Program-made: the position numbers and the translations under genes | Notes under the pieces: model-generated | Told to the model about the DNA's origin: nothing | Seen by the model: only the letters and a program-made list of their open reading frames with translations | Databases searched by the model: none | In this document: positions 1 through 5,729 of the stretch, in pieces | How positions within the stretch are numbered: the first letter of the stretch is position 1 | Layout of the letters: each line of letters begins with the position of its first letter | Assembly: GCA_014379885.1 (NCBI GenBank) | Contig: JACMKW010000461.1 | Location: forward strand, 1 to 6,891 | Origin: Rhizobacter sp. | GTDB lineage: Bacteria > Pseudomonadota > Gammaproteobacteria > Burkholderiales > Burkholderiaceae | DNA length: 6,891 bases | Direction: 5' to 3'

Positions 1-730
1 CCAACAGGCGCCGGTAAGGCGACGTGCCGGTGGTGTTGCGGTAGCTGCGCGCGAAATGGCTCACGCTCAGGCCTGCGGCTTCGGCCAGGTGGCTGAGGCC
101 AATGGGCTCGGCCAGCCTAGCCCGCAGGCACTGCTCGACGCGGCTGAGCTGGGTGGCGTTCAGGCTGGCTTTTGCCGCCTGCGGGCCGGCGCCGAAGCGG
201 CGAAACACATGGGAGGCCAGGCCCAGCGACAGGCTCTCGGCATACAGGCGCCCGTTCTGGCACCCGGTTTGTATTTCTTGCCACATGGCGCCCATCAGGC
301 GGGCCAGGTCATCATCGGTGAAGTGCGCCTGGCCGGTCAGGGTCTTGTCGGCCAGGCCTTCGTCGGCACCCACGAAGCTGGACAGGCGCGCGCGGTCGAT
401 CTCTACTGCCAGCGTGCGTGCGCCATCGGCGCGCCACATCGAGCGGCGCATCTCCATGTCGCCGGGAAAGCACGTCATGTCGCCGCAGCGGAAAGCAAGG
501 CTGCGGCTGCGCAGGCGCCACTGCACGTCGGCACGCGCGTGGCCGCCCACGAACAGCGAGATGAGCGGGTTGGCGCTGTAGAAGTGCGCCTTGCCGGCCT
601 GGTTGGGGAAGGCGAAGCAGCCCATTCGCAAGCCAGTCCAGCGGGCCAGGTCGTCGAGCTGGTACTGCGGCCGCTCGGACAACAGCGTGCGCCGATGGTC
701 TCGCTCCACCCAAATCTGATGCTGATCCAT
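1..730 (-). CDS. AraC-family transcriptional regulator, C-terminus cut off by window edge
   Basis: This gene reads leftwards from an ATG at 730 and stays open to base 1, giving 243 residues with the end missing. The N-terminal part (about residues 1-190) looks like the effector-sensing domain of AraC-type regulators. Residues about 195-243 start the AraC DNA-binding domain, beginning LSRVEQCLRARL, then the first helix-turn-helix GLSHLAEAAGLSVSHFARSY (residues 211-230) and the following TGTSPYRRLL, a very typical AraC stretch. The second helix-turn-helix lies outside the window. The start is supported by a strong Shine-Dalgarno (GGAGGTGA) five bases upstream. The gene lies 83 bases downstream of the lipoprotein hydrolase on the same strand, with a hairpin between, so it may be a separate unit. 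Family assignment is firm; target genes and effector are unknown. Confidence 0.93.
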   Translation of the reverse strand, partial: MDQHQIWVERDHRRTLLSERPQYQLDDLARWTGLRMGCFAFPNQAGKAHFYSANPLISLFVGGHARADVQWRLRSRSLAFRCGDMTCFPGDMEMRRSMWRADGARTLAVEIDRARLSSFVGADEGLADKTLTGQAHFTDDDLARLMGAMWQEIQTGCQNGRLYAESLSLGLASHVFRRFGAGPQAAKASLNATQLSRVEQCLRARLAEPIGLSHLAEAAGLSVSHFARSYRNTTGTSPYRRLL

Positions 731-735
731 GCTCG

Positions 736-743
736 TCACCTCC
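736..743 (-). promoter_or_regulatory. Ribosome binding site of the AraC-type gene
   Basis: On the minus strand the bases read GGAGGTGA, nearly the full anti-Shine-Dalgarno complement, followed by five bases and the ATG at 730-728. It fixes the start of the regulator; the next ATG inside the gene lacks such a site. Confidence 0.8.
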
Positions 744-775
744 GGGGGCGAAACCTTAGCACCCGGGGTGTGCGT

Positions 776-804
776 GCCGCCACCGGGCATGCCCCGGTGG
801 CGGC
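776..804. terminator. Perfect 12-bp hairpin after the hydrolase gene
   Basis: The arms GCCGCCACCGGG (776-787) and CCCGGTGGCGGC (793-804) are perfectly complementary around a five-base loop, CATGC. The hairpin begins 9 bases past the hydrolase stop (814), where a transcript end is expected, and upstream of the AraC-type gene's start. No run of T follows on either strand, so it is not a classical intrinsic terminator. It may be a Rho-dependent 3'-end structure, an RNA stabiliser, or an attenuator between the two genes. Confidence 0.5.
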
Positions 805-813
805 GGGCCTGGC

Positions 814-2694
814 TCAGCGCACGGTGTTGCGCGCGATGAAGGCGCTCAGTGGGCGGATGACGTTGTTGCTGGCGTCGTCATTGGCCGTCAACACATCCAC
901 GTGGGTGTAGCCCTCGCTGATGTGCACCTCGAATCCTCCGGGTGCACCGCCATAGGCACGCGCTGCGGCAAGGGGCGACTGGCCCACCGGGGTGCGCAGC
1001 ACACCGGCCGTGCAGCTGGGTGATGCGCACGGCGCGAGGGCCTCGGCGAAACCGCGCCAGGCCCCCGGCACGGGCGCAAGGCCGTTGCTGCCGCCGAACC
1101 CGATCACCGGAATGTTGATGTTGCGCGCCTGCGTTTGATTGGCAATGTCGGGCCGGCCGCGGCCGCCCTGCGCCACCGGCAACGACAAGGGACTGGTGTC
1201 CAGGCCCAGGTTGGCGCCGCCGCCGGCGGCCGAGTTGCCGATCAACAGGCCCGAGCTGGGGTAGTACCAGTCGCTCCAGGTGGTGTCGCCAACAAACAGC
1301 GCCGATGCAAAGCGCATCGTGTTTGTGGGTTCGACCTCACGGCCCCACGGCGCGAGCGGCACGGTCATGTCGGCGTACATGGGGCCGAAGTCGCGAAACG
1401 CTGTGGCGGGCAGGGTCTCGTTGTTGTCGATCCAGACCCGGGCGCCGTCAGCACGTGCTGCGCCGAGTGCGCCCATCGAGATCGAATAAAAGGCCGTGCG
1501 CGGCGTGTTGTCGTCGTCCATGAAGGTGCAGATCGCGGCACCCGCGGTCACCGGGAACGCTCGCACCGTGAAGCCGGGAACGCGGGCGTAGACGTTGTTG
1601 CCGGCGACGCCGCCCTGGTCAGCCTGCAGGGCAGCCTGGGTGCCGTTGATCGTGCCCTCGAAGGCCATCTGCATGCCGGTGACTTCAGTCGAGGCGCTGG
1701 TGCGTGGCGAGATGCCTGTCGCCGCGACGTAGGCATTCACCGTGCCGGCGGCCACGGCCTGGGCCAGCCCGCCATCGGCCGCGGCCACCACGGCATCAAG
1801 CTGGGCGCTGGTGGGGGGCGCGGCGCTCAACGAGCCGCCAGCGCCTTCAAAGAGCACCAGGCCGCGCAGCTTGGCGTAGCCTGGCTGTGGCGCGCCGGTG
1901 GCACTTTGGTTGAAGTCGGTGGCCGCGTAACGTGCGGTGAACCCGGTGCCGGCCGAATGCCCGCCGAGGAACACATTGCCGTTGCGCGCCACGCTGCGCG
2001 CCTGCTCGACCACGGCGTCGATGTCCATCGAGTGCACGAGCGGCGTCCAGTTGCCCAGGAAAGCAAGCTCGGTCTGGTCATGGAAGACCGCGCGCCGGCT
2101 GAGCAGAGGGTGCAGCGGCAACCCCAGCTCGCCACCAAAAAGGAAGTTCAGCGCGATCTGCGGGTTGCGCTCGCGTTCTGCGAGGTTCAGGCCTTGCATG
2201 TCTTGCAATTGCACCGAGCGCCTGTCCACGCCCCACACCTCGACCAGCAGGTTCTGCTCGGCCAGCATGCGTTGCATCAGGTTCTCGGCCAGGATCAGGT
2301 AGCTGTGCGCCGCGGCCAATGTGCCGGGGATGGCGATCAAAACCGCGTCGGGCTGCCGCGTGGCTTGCCCGGCCAATTGGTAGCGGGTGTAGCGCACGTT
2401 GTTCAGATCGACGCTGGTGCTGCCGAACTGCTGCGCGAGTTTGCTGCCTGGCGCCACGCTGGCGCCGGGTGAGCCCGGGGTGAGCAAGGGTTTGGCGGCG
2501 CTGGCCAGCGTGTGGGTGGCGAACACCACGTTGCGCACCTGATGGCTGGTCGGAGCCGGCGGCGCGGCAGGTGGGGCGGCGGGGCTGCTGTCGTCGCCAC
2601 CGCCGCAGGCGATGAGCGTGGCGCAGGTCAGCAGGGCGAGTGGAACGTGACGCAAGCCGGGCAAGGCTGCGGCAACACAGGAAGGCTTGGGCAC
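814..2694 (-). CDS. Secreted alpha/beta-hydrolase-fold lipoprotein (lipase/esterase-like)
   Basis: This 626-residue protein carries a lipoprotein signal peptide. A basic/hydrophobic start ends in the lipobox L27-I28-A29-C30, then GGGDDSS and a Pro/Ala-rich linker (residues 38-48), so it should be lipid-anchored outside the inner membrane. The alpha/beta-hydrolase fold is indicated by the nucleophile elbow G-H-S-A-G (Ser247), an early strand ending in IPG (122-124, plausible oxyanion-hole region), and a C-terminal GYTHVDV whose His598 fits the catalytic histidine. The acidic residue is not obvious. An insertion of over 200 residues sits between the nucleophile region and the C-terminal IPVIGFGGSNG strand, making it larger than ordinary esterases. 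The start codon is GTG at 2694-2692 with AGGAGA four bases upstream. It lies downstream of the cytochrome b561/yceI genes but 157 bases away. Hydrolysis of an ester or polyester is inferred; the substrate is unknown. Confidence 0.8.
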   Translation of the reverse strand: MPKPSCVAAALPGLRHVPLALLTCATLIACGGGDDSSPAAPPAAPPAPTSHQVRNVVFATHTLASAAKPLLTPGSPGASVAPGSKLAQQFGSTSVDLNNVRYTRYQLAGQATRQPDAVLIAIPGTLAAAHSYLILAENLMQRMLAEQNLLVEVWGVDRRSVQLQDMQGLNLAERERNPQIALNFLFGGELGLPLHPLLSRRAVFHDQTELAFLGNWTPLVHSMDIDAVVEQARSVARNGNVFLGGHSAGTGFTARYAATDFNQSATGAPQPGYAKLRGLVLFEGAGGSLSAAPPTSAQLDAVVAAADGGLAQAVAAGTVNAYVAATGISPRTSASTEVTGMQMAFEGTINGTQAALQADQGGVAGNNVYARVPGFTVRAFPVTAGAAICTFMDDDNTPRTAFYSISMGALGAARADGARVWIDNNETLPATAFRDFGPMYADMTVPLAPWGREVEPTNTMRFASALFVGDTTWSDWYYPSSGLLIGNSAAGGGANLGLDTSPLSLPVAQGGRGRPDIANQTQARNINIPVIGFGGSNGLAPVPGAWRGFAEALAPCASPSCTAGVLRTPVGQSPLAAARAYGGAPGGFEVHISEGYTHVDVLTANDDASNNVIRPLSAFIARNTVR

Positions 2695-2698
2695 GGTG

Positions 2699-2704
2699 TC
2701 TCCT
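2699..2704 (-). promoter_or_regulatory. Ribosome binding site supporting a GTG start
   Basis: The minus strand reads AGAGGAGACACC before the GTG at 2694-2692. The AGGAGA core and its spacing favour this non-ATG start, which also gives a complete lipoprotein signal peptide. Confidence 0.7.
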
Positions 2705-2788
2705 CTTGGGGTGAGCGGGCTGCGCCGGATTGATTTCCGAACGCCCGTGCCAAATGTGCTCTCCGCTGCCTGGCCCCGTCTTCCAGCT

Positions 2789-2810
2789 TCCTGCGCTGGG
2801 GGGCGCAGGA
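2789..2810. repeat. Small hairpin downstream of the second yceI gene
   Basis: Arms TCCTGCGC (2789-2796) and GCGCAGGA (2803-2810) pair perfectly around the six-base loop TGGGGG. It lies about 40 bases past the stop of the second yceI gene, so it may mark the 3' end of the cytochrome b561/yceI transcript. There is no T-run after it on the minus strand, so termination is only a possibility. Confidence 0.35.
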
Positions 2811-2825
2811 TTGCAGCGCTGGCCG

Positions 2826-2860
2826 ATTGCTTATTGCCTATTGCCTATTGCCTATTGCTT
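2826..2860. repeat. Five tandem heptamers, ATTGCYT, spanning the yceI stop codon
   Basis: Five head-to-tail copies of a 7-bp unit are visible: ATTGCTT, three copies of ATTGCCT, then ATTGCTT. They fill 35 bases. The last codons (AAG CAA) and the TAG stop of the second yceI gene are formed by the two units at the gene end, and the remaining copies lie in its 3' untranslated region. Because the stop forms at the first unit junction, gain or loss of whole inner units would not change the protein. Confidence 0.9.
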
Positions 2861-3418
2861 GACGGCTTCGATCTGGATCAGCAGGCGAATGTTGTCGGGG
2901 ATGCCGGGAAGGCCATAGCTCACGTCCCACAGGCTGCGCTGAAGGGTGGTTTCGAAGTCACCGCCACACACCTCGCGCTTGAGCATGGGGCTCATGTAGC
3001 AGTTGAAGTTGGTCGCCGTCAGCGTGACCGGTTGTGTCTTGCCTCGCATCGTGAGCGTTCCAGACACGCTGCTCACCTTGTCGCCATTGAAGATGAATTT
3101 GTCGCCCACGAACTTGGCCGTGGGGAATTCAGACGCACTGAAGAAGTCCTTGCTCTTCAGGTGGCCGTCGAGCGGGCCCACGCCGGTGCTCACCGAGCCG
3201 GTGTCGAGCGTGATCTCGGCCTGGCCCGTCTTGGCCGCTTTGTCCAGCGTGACCGTGCCTTCCTTCTTGTCGAAGCGGCCGCGCAGCGTGCTGGTACCGA
3301 AGTGCTTGGCCTCAAACGTCACGAAGGTATGCGTCGGGTCGATGGCGTAGGTGGCGCTTTGCGCCTGGGCAGCGCCGAAGCTGGCAAGGAGGGCGGCGGC
3401 GATGAGGGTTTTGGTCAT
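2852..3418 (-). CDS. YceI-family periplasmic lipocalin-like protein (second copy)
   Basis: The 188-residue product starts with a signal peptide cleaved after A17-Q18-A19, so it is periplasmic. The mature part is a full YceI domain: YAIDPTHTFVTFEAKHFG at its beginning, the conserved D91-F-F ... F-P segment, a TLTMRGKTQPVTL strand, and QRSLWDVSYGLPGIPDNIRLLIQIEA near the end. YceI proteins form a lipocalin-like barrel that binds polyisoprenoid lipids; whether this one carries a quinone-type ligand is inference. It has two cysteines, Cys140 and Cys151, which the neighbouring copy lacks and which could form a disulfide. The ATG at 3418 has only a weak upstream AGAAAG (3426-3431). It is the third gene of the cytochrome b561-yceI-yceI cluster. 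The TAG stop lies inside a heptamer repeat. Confidence 0.95.
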   Translation of the reverse strand: MTKTLIAAALLASFGAAQAQSATYAIDPTHTFVTFEAKHFGTSTLRGRFDKKEGTVTLDKAAKTGQAEITLDTGSVSTGVGPLDGHLKSKDFFSASEFPTAKFVGDKFIFNGDKVSSVSGTLTMRGKTQPVTLTATNFNCYMSPMLKREVCGGDFETTLQRSLWDVSYGLPGIPDNIRLLIQIEAVKQ

Positions 3419-3464
3419 GGGAAAACTTTCTGTTGGGGAAGGGGTGGAGGGTCGGAATGGAAGG

Positions 3465-4031
3465 TCAGAGAGGAGGCACGCCGGTCAGGTTCAGCTTGAA
3501 TTTCACTTGCACTTCGTTGGCGACCATCGAGGTGTCTTTCCAGTCGCCGTCGCCGATTCTGTAGTCGAGGCGTTTGATGCCGAAGGCGCCGGTCGCCGTG
3601 GTCGTACCACCGGCTTGTGTCACGGTCACCGGCACCACCACGTTCTGGCTCGCGCCCTTGATGGCGAGCTTGCCCGTCACCTCGAACTTGCCAGCGCCAG
3701 TGGCCTTCACACCGCTCGACTGAAACGTGGCTTGCGGAAAGGCCTTGGTGTTGAACCAGTCGGCCTTGGCCACTTCGGCCTCGGTCTCGTTCGAGCCGAA
3801 GCTCACGCTTGCCAGGTCAACGGTGAAGGCGATGCTTGCTGCTTCGGGTTTCTTGGGGTCGAAGGCGACCTGCGCGTCGAACTTCTTGAACTTGCCGTCC
3901 ACCGGCACGCCCATTTGTTTGCTGGTGAAAGCGATTTCGCTTTGTGCGGGCACCAGCTTTTGCTGCGCGAACGCTGGCAAGGAGGTGGCTGACAAAGCGG
4001 CGAGTGTGAGCACGGCGAAGTAGGTTTTCAT
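3465..4031 (-). CDS. YceI-family periplasmic lipocalin-like protein (first copy)
   Basis: This 188-residue protein begins with a signal peptide ending A20-F21-A22, followed by QQKLVPAQSEIAFTSKQMG, the first strands of a YceI domain. The family segment D91-W-F ... F98-P99 and the strand TGKLAIKGASQNVVVPV follow, and a late DYRIGDGDW motif is clear. There are no cysteines. A longer reading frame extends upstream to 4226, but that part lies inside the cytochrome gene. The ATG at 4031 is chosen because the signal peptide begins there, the stop of the cytochrome gene overlaps it (ATGA), and a weak AGAAAG lies at 4037-4042. The overlap implies translational coupling. It is clearly a different subfamily from the second yceI. 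Likely role: periplasmic isoprenoid/quinone-type lipid carrier working beside the cytochrome (inferred from family and pairing). Confidence 0.95.
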   Translation of the reverse strand: MKTYFAVLTLAALSATSLPAFAQQKLVPAQSEIAFTSKQMGVPVDGKFKKFDAQVAFDPKKPEAASIAFTVDLASVSFGSNETEAEVAKADWFNTKAFPQATFQSSGVKATGAGKFEVTGKLAIKGASQNVVVPVTVTQAGGTTTATGAFGIKRLDYRIGDGDWKDTSMVANEVQVKFKLNLTGVPPL

Positions 4032-4573
4032 GAAGACTTTCTGGTGAACCACATGCGCGACAGCAAACCGTCGCGGTCGATGAACTGGTGTTTGAGTGCG
4101 GCCGCCACATGCATCAACACCAGCGCGGCCATGGCGAAGGCGAGGTAGCCGTGCCAGGGTTTGATGGCCTCGGCCAGCGCCTTGTCCATCGGCACGAAGT
4201 CGGGCAGCGGCAGCACGCCGAACCACACGATGGGGAATCCCGCCGCCGAGCTGTAGGCCCAGCCCACCAGCGGAACGGCAAAGAACAACACGTACAGCAA
4301 GTAGTGCGTGCCGTGTGCCGCCAGACGCTGCCAGGCCGGCATGGGCTGGTCAGCGGGCGGTTGGTGAGTCAGGCGCCACAGCAATCGCAAAGCCGACAGC
4401 GCAAGGATGGTGACCCCCGCCCACTTGTGCCAGTTGTAGAGCTTGAGCCGCTGTGGCGAGAACGGCAGGTCGGCCATGTAAACGCCCATGCTGAACGAGC
4501 CCACGATGGCCAGGGCGAGCACCCAATGCATGGCCATGGCAACAGGGGTGTAGCGGGAGTTGATTGTGTTCAT
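4028..4573 (-). CDS. Cytochrome b561 family, four-helix membrane diheme protein
   Basis: The 181-residue product has four hydrophobic segments at roughly residues 15-34, 50-68, 90-112 and 141-160, as in the CybB/YceJ family. Candidate heme ligands are His16 (AMHW), His49 (NWHKWAG), His141 (PWHGYL) and His155 (LMHVAAALKHQF). The 14-residue spacing of the last two matches the E. coli CybB pattern as I recall it. Members of this family sit in the inner membrane and pass electrons between quinones and periplasmic partners. Its TGA stop overlaps the ATG of the first yceI by four bases. E. coli also has a cytochrome b561-like gene (yceJ) next to yceI, so the pairing is an established neighbourhood. 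The start ATG at 4573 has no strong Shine-Dalgarno. It is the first gene of a minus-strand operon diverging from the IclR-type gene. Confidence 0.95.
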   Translation of the reverse strand: MNTINSRYTPVAMAMHWVLALAIVGSFSMGVYMADLPFSPQRLKLYNWHKWAGVTILALSALRLLWRLTHQPPADQPMPAWQRLAAHGTHYLLYVLFFAVPLVGWAYSSAAGFPIVWFGVLPLPDFVPMDKALAEAIKPWHGYLAFAMAALVLMHVAAALKHQFIDRDGLLSRMWFTRKSS

Positions 4574-4599
4574 GAGGTTCGCACTCTACGGGGGTGGTC

Positions 4600-4622
4600 A
4601 AGCCCGCCGGTTCACCGGGCTT
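4600..4622. repeat. Inverted repeat close to the cytochrome b561 start
   Basis: Arms AAGCCCG (4600-4606) and CGGGCTT (4616-4622) pair perfectly around nine bases that can themselves form CCGG/CCGG. It ends 27 bases before the cytochrome gene's ATG, so it would fall in the promoter or leader of that operon. Function unknown; an operator or a leader hairpin are both possible. Confidence 0.35.
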
Positions 4623-4690
4623 GTTGTGAGGGTTCAAATTTTTGGACGACCAAATGGACATACGGAGGGGCAATCGCGGCGGACGCATCT

Positions 4691-4765
4691 GGGAACGCTA
4701 AACAAGTCCCTCGCGGACGGCGCATCCTCGGCTCGCCGCCTCGCGGGAACTTATTCAGCGTCGCC
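4691..4765. repeat. Long imperfect inverted repeat, possible mobile-repeat remnant or structured leader
   Basis: Bases 4695-4707 (ACGCTAAACAAGT) pair with 4749-4761 (ACTTATTCAGCGT) at 11 of 13 positions. The duplex then continues inward with CCC/GGG, GCGG/TCGC and CGGCG/CGCCG to an 11-base loop at 4723-4733, and outward with GG/CC (4691-4692 with 4764-4765). The whole 75 bases therefore fold back on themselves. The paired ends around a compact core resemble a small non-coding repeat or a fused pair of element ends. If transcribed it would also be a stable leader RNA. Which applies cannot be decided from one copy. Confidence 0.5.
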
Positions 4766-4870
4766 CTTACGCAAAAGTATCAACGTGCAAACCCTGAGCG
4801 GACTTTCCCGAGGGTGGTGTGACTGCGTATGCCAGCGGCTGAAGGCGCTCGTAGACTGCGCTCCCGGACG

Positions 4871-4903
4871 TTCGACCCGTCGAATCCTATTCAACCCGCT
4901 GAA
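4871..4903. promoter_or_regulatory. Two tandem 14-bp dyads, candidate operator before the iclR-type gene
   Basis: TTCGACCCGTCGAA (4871-4884) and TTCAACCCGCTGAA (4890-4903) are each palindromic and match one another at 11 of 14 positions, with starts 19 bp apart, close to two helix turns. The right copy ends 19 bases before the IclR-type ATG. Repeated dyads in the regulator's own promoter are a common layout for dimeric repressors. Autoregulation by the IclR-type protein is the simplest reading but is inferred. There is no third copy at the same spacing upstream. Confidence 0.5.
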
Positions 4904-4922
4904 CCGCACACACCACGCCCGC

Positions 4923-5729
4923 ATGCTTGAGCTTGCCCCACCGCTGCCTGCTGCCAAGCCCGCCCTGGTGCCGGCCGTGGCGCGCGCGCTGGCGCTGCTC
5001 GACCTGCTGGAAAGAGAACGCGAGGCCATGAGCCTGGCGCGGCTCGCCACCAGCCTGGCGCTGCCCAAGAGCAGTGTGCACGGCCTGTGCAACACCCTCA
5101 CGGCATTGGGCTATTTACGCCGGCAAGACGACGGTGGTTTTTTCATCGGCCCGCGTGTGATGGGCCTGGCCAACGCGTTTGCTGCGCAAACCACGCCGGC
5201 GCAAGAGTTCGAGCGGCTCTGGACGAGCCTGGGCAGCGCGCCGCAAGAAACCGTGATTCTCTCGGTGCTCGACGGCACCGACGTGGTCTACGTGGCCGTG
5301 CGCAACGGCCTGCGCCCGCTGGGCATGGCGTTCAGCGTGGGCATGCGCTTGCCGGCCCACCGCGCTGCCACCGGCCGCGCCATGCTGGCCTTTCACGACG
5401 AAGCCCAGGTCAAGCGCCTGTTCCCCACGCCGCGCCTGCCGGCCTTCATGAACCTGCCCTCCATGCGCCGCAGTGATTTGCTGAACGAGCTGGCCGCAAC
5501 CCGCGAGCGCGGCTACAGCATCGACGACGAACACGTACGACAGGGTGTGTACTGCATGGCCGCTCCGGTGTTCGATGCGGCCGGCGAGGTGGTGGCCGGC
5601 GTGGGTATCTGCCTGCAAAAGGCCACGCTCAAACCACGTTCTGCCGCGCAGCAGCGTGACACCGTTGTTGATGTGGCCCGGCAACTCTCGCAACGTTTAG
5701 GCGCTGTCGCCCCCCAGAGAATCAAATGA
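4923..5729 (+). CDS. IclR-family transcriptional regulator
   Basis: From the ATG at 4923 the product is 268 residues, normal for the family. Residues about 15-80 form the winged helix-turn-helix: PAVARALALLDLLER, then MSLARLATSLALPKSSVHGL (36-55) with the usual P-K-S-S recognition-helix start, then a wing through GGFFIGPRVMGLA. The rest is the IclR effector-binding domain, seen in the conserved segments ATGRAMLA, RERGYSIDDEHVRQGVY and AAPVFDAAGEVVAGVGI. The frame stays open upstream to 4560, but there is no family homology there and 4923 is the sensible start, though no Shine-Dalgarno precedes it. Its stop overlaps the start of the next ABC ATPase gene by ATGA, so regulator and transporter are probably co-translated. 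Family members commonly control catabolism or uptake of aromatic or amino acids; the ligand here is unknown. Confidence 0.93.
   Translation: MLELAPPLPAAKPALVPAVARALALLDLLEREREAMSLARLATSLALPKSSVHGLCNTLTALGYLRRQDDGGFFIGPRVMGLANAFAAQTTPAQEFERLWTSLGSAPQETVILSVLDGTDVVYVAVRNGLRPLGMAFSVGMRLPAHRAATGRAMLAFHDEAQVKRLFPTPRLPAFMNLPSMRRSDLLNELAATRERGYSIDDEHVRQGVYCMAAPVFDAAGEVVAGVGICLQKATLKPRSAAQQRDTVVDVARQLSQRLGAVAPQRIK

Larger units (their letters stand above)
4574..4922. other. Divergent intergenic region between cytochrome b561 and iclR-type genes
   Basis: This 349-base stretch must hold the promoters for both directions. A reading frame in register with the IclR-type gene runs through it but lacks protein-like character and has no fitting start. 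It contains an inverted repeat at 4600-4622 (AAGCCCG/CGGGCTT, nine-base loop), a short dyad TTTGG-ACGA-CCAAA (4641-4654), a long imperfect hairpin (4691-4765) and paired dyads (4871-4903). I could not identify a convincing -35/-10 pair on either strand. A TTGACC on the minus strand near the cytochrome gene lacks a matching -10. Confidence 0.7.

Noticed and set aside
1135..2472. 445-codon open frame on the plus strand.
   Set aside because: It lies antisense to the hydrolase gene, which has a signal peptide, catalytic motif and ribosome binding site. The antisense product has no recognisable domain and is a by-product of GC-rich codon use.
2737..2752. Sigma-54-like promoter on the minus strand ahead of the hydrolase: TGGCACG, four bases, then TTCGG.
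   Set aside because: The -24 block is perfect and well placed, but the near-invariant GC of the -12 block reads CG. Without it or an activator site I cannot claim the promoter.
4032..4226. Upstream extension of the first yceI reading frame inside the cytochrome b561 gene.
   Set aside because: The signal peptide starts exactly at the ATG at 4031, which overlaps the cytochrome stop; the extension would bury the signal peptide and overlaps a well-supported gene.
4577..4598. Minus-strand TTGACC and TAGAGT as a promoter for cytochrome b561.
   Set aside because: The two hexamers are only seven bases apart, and no suitable partner lies at normal spacing for either.
4838..4890. tRNA-like 3' half: GACG-TTCGACC-CGTC resembles a T-arm with a consensus T-loop, preceded by a GGCGC/GCGCT stem.
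   Set aside because: No 5' acceptor strand complementary to the bases after the arm exists upstream, the would-be anticodon loop has nine bases, and no CCA follows. The same bases are better explained as one of the two tandem dyads.
4560..4922. N-terminal extension of the IclR-type protein by 121 residues.
   Set aside because: The extension crosses the divergent promoter region, the long hairpin and the tandem dyads, has no family similarity, and would make the protein far longer than normal.
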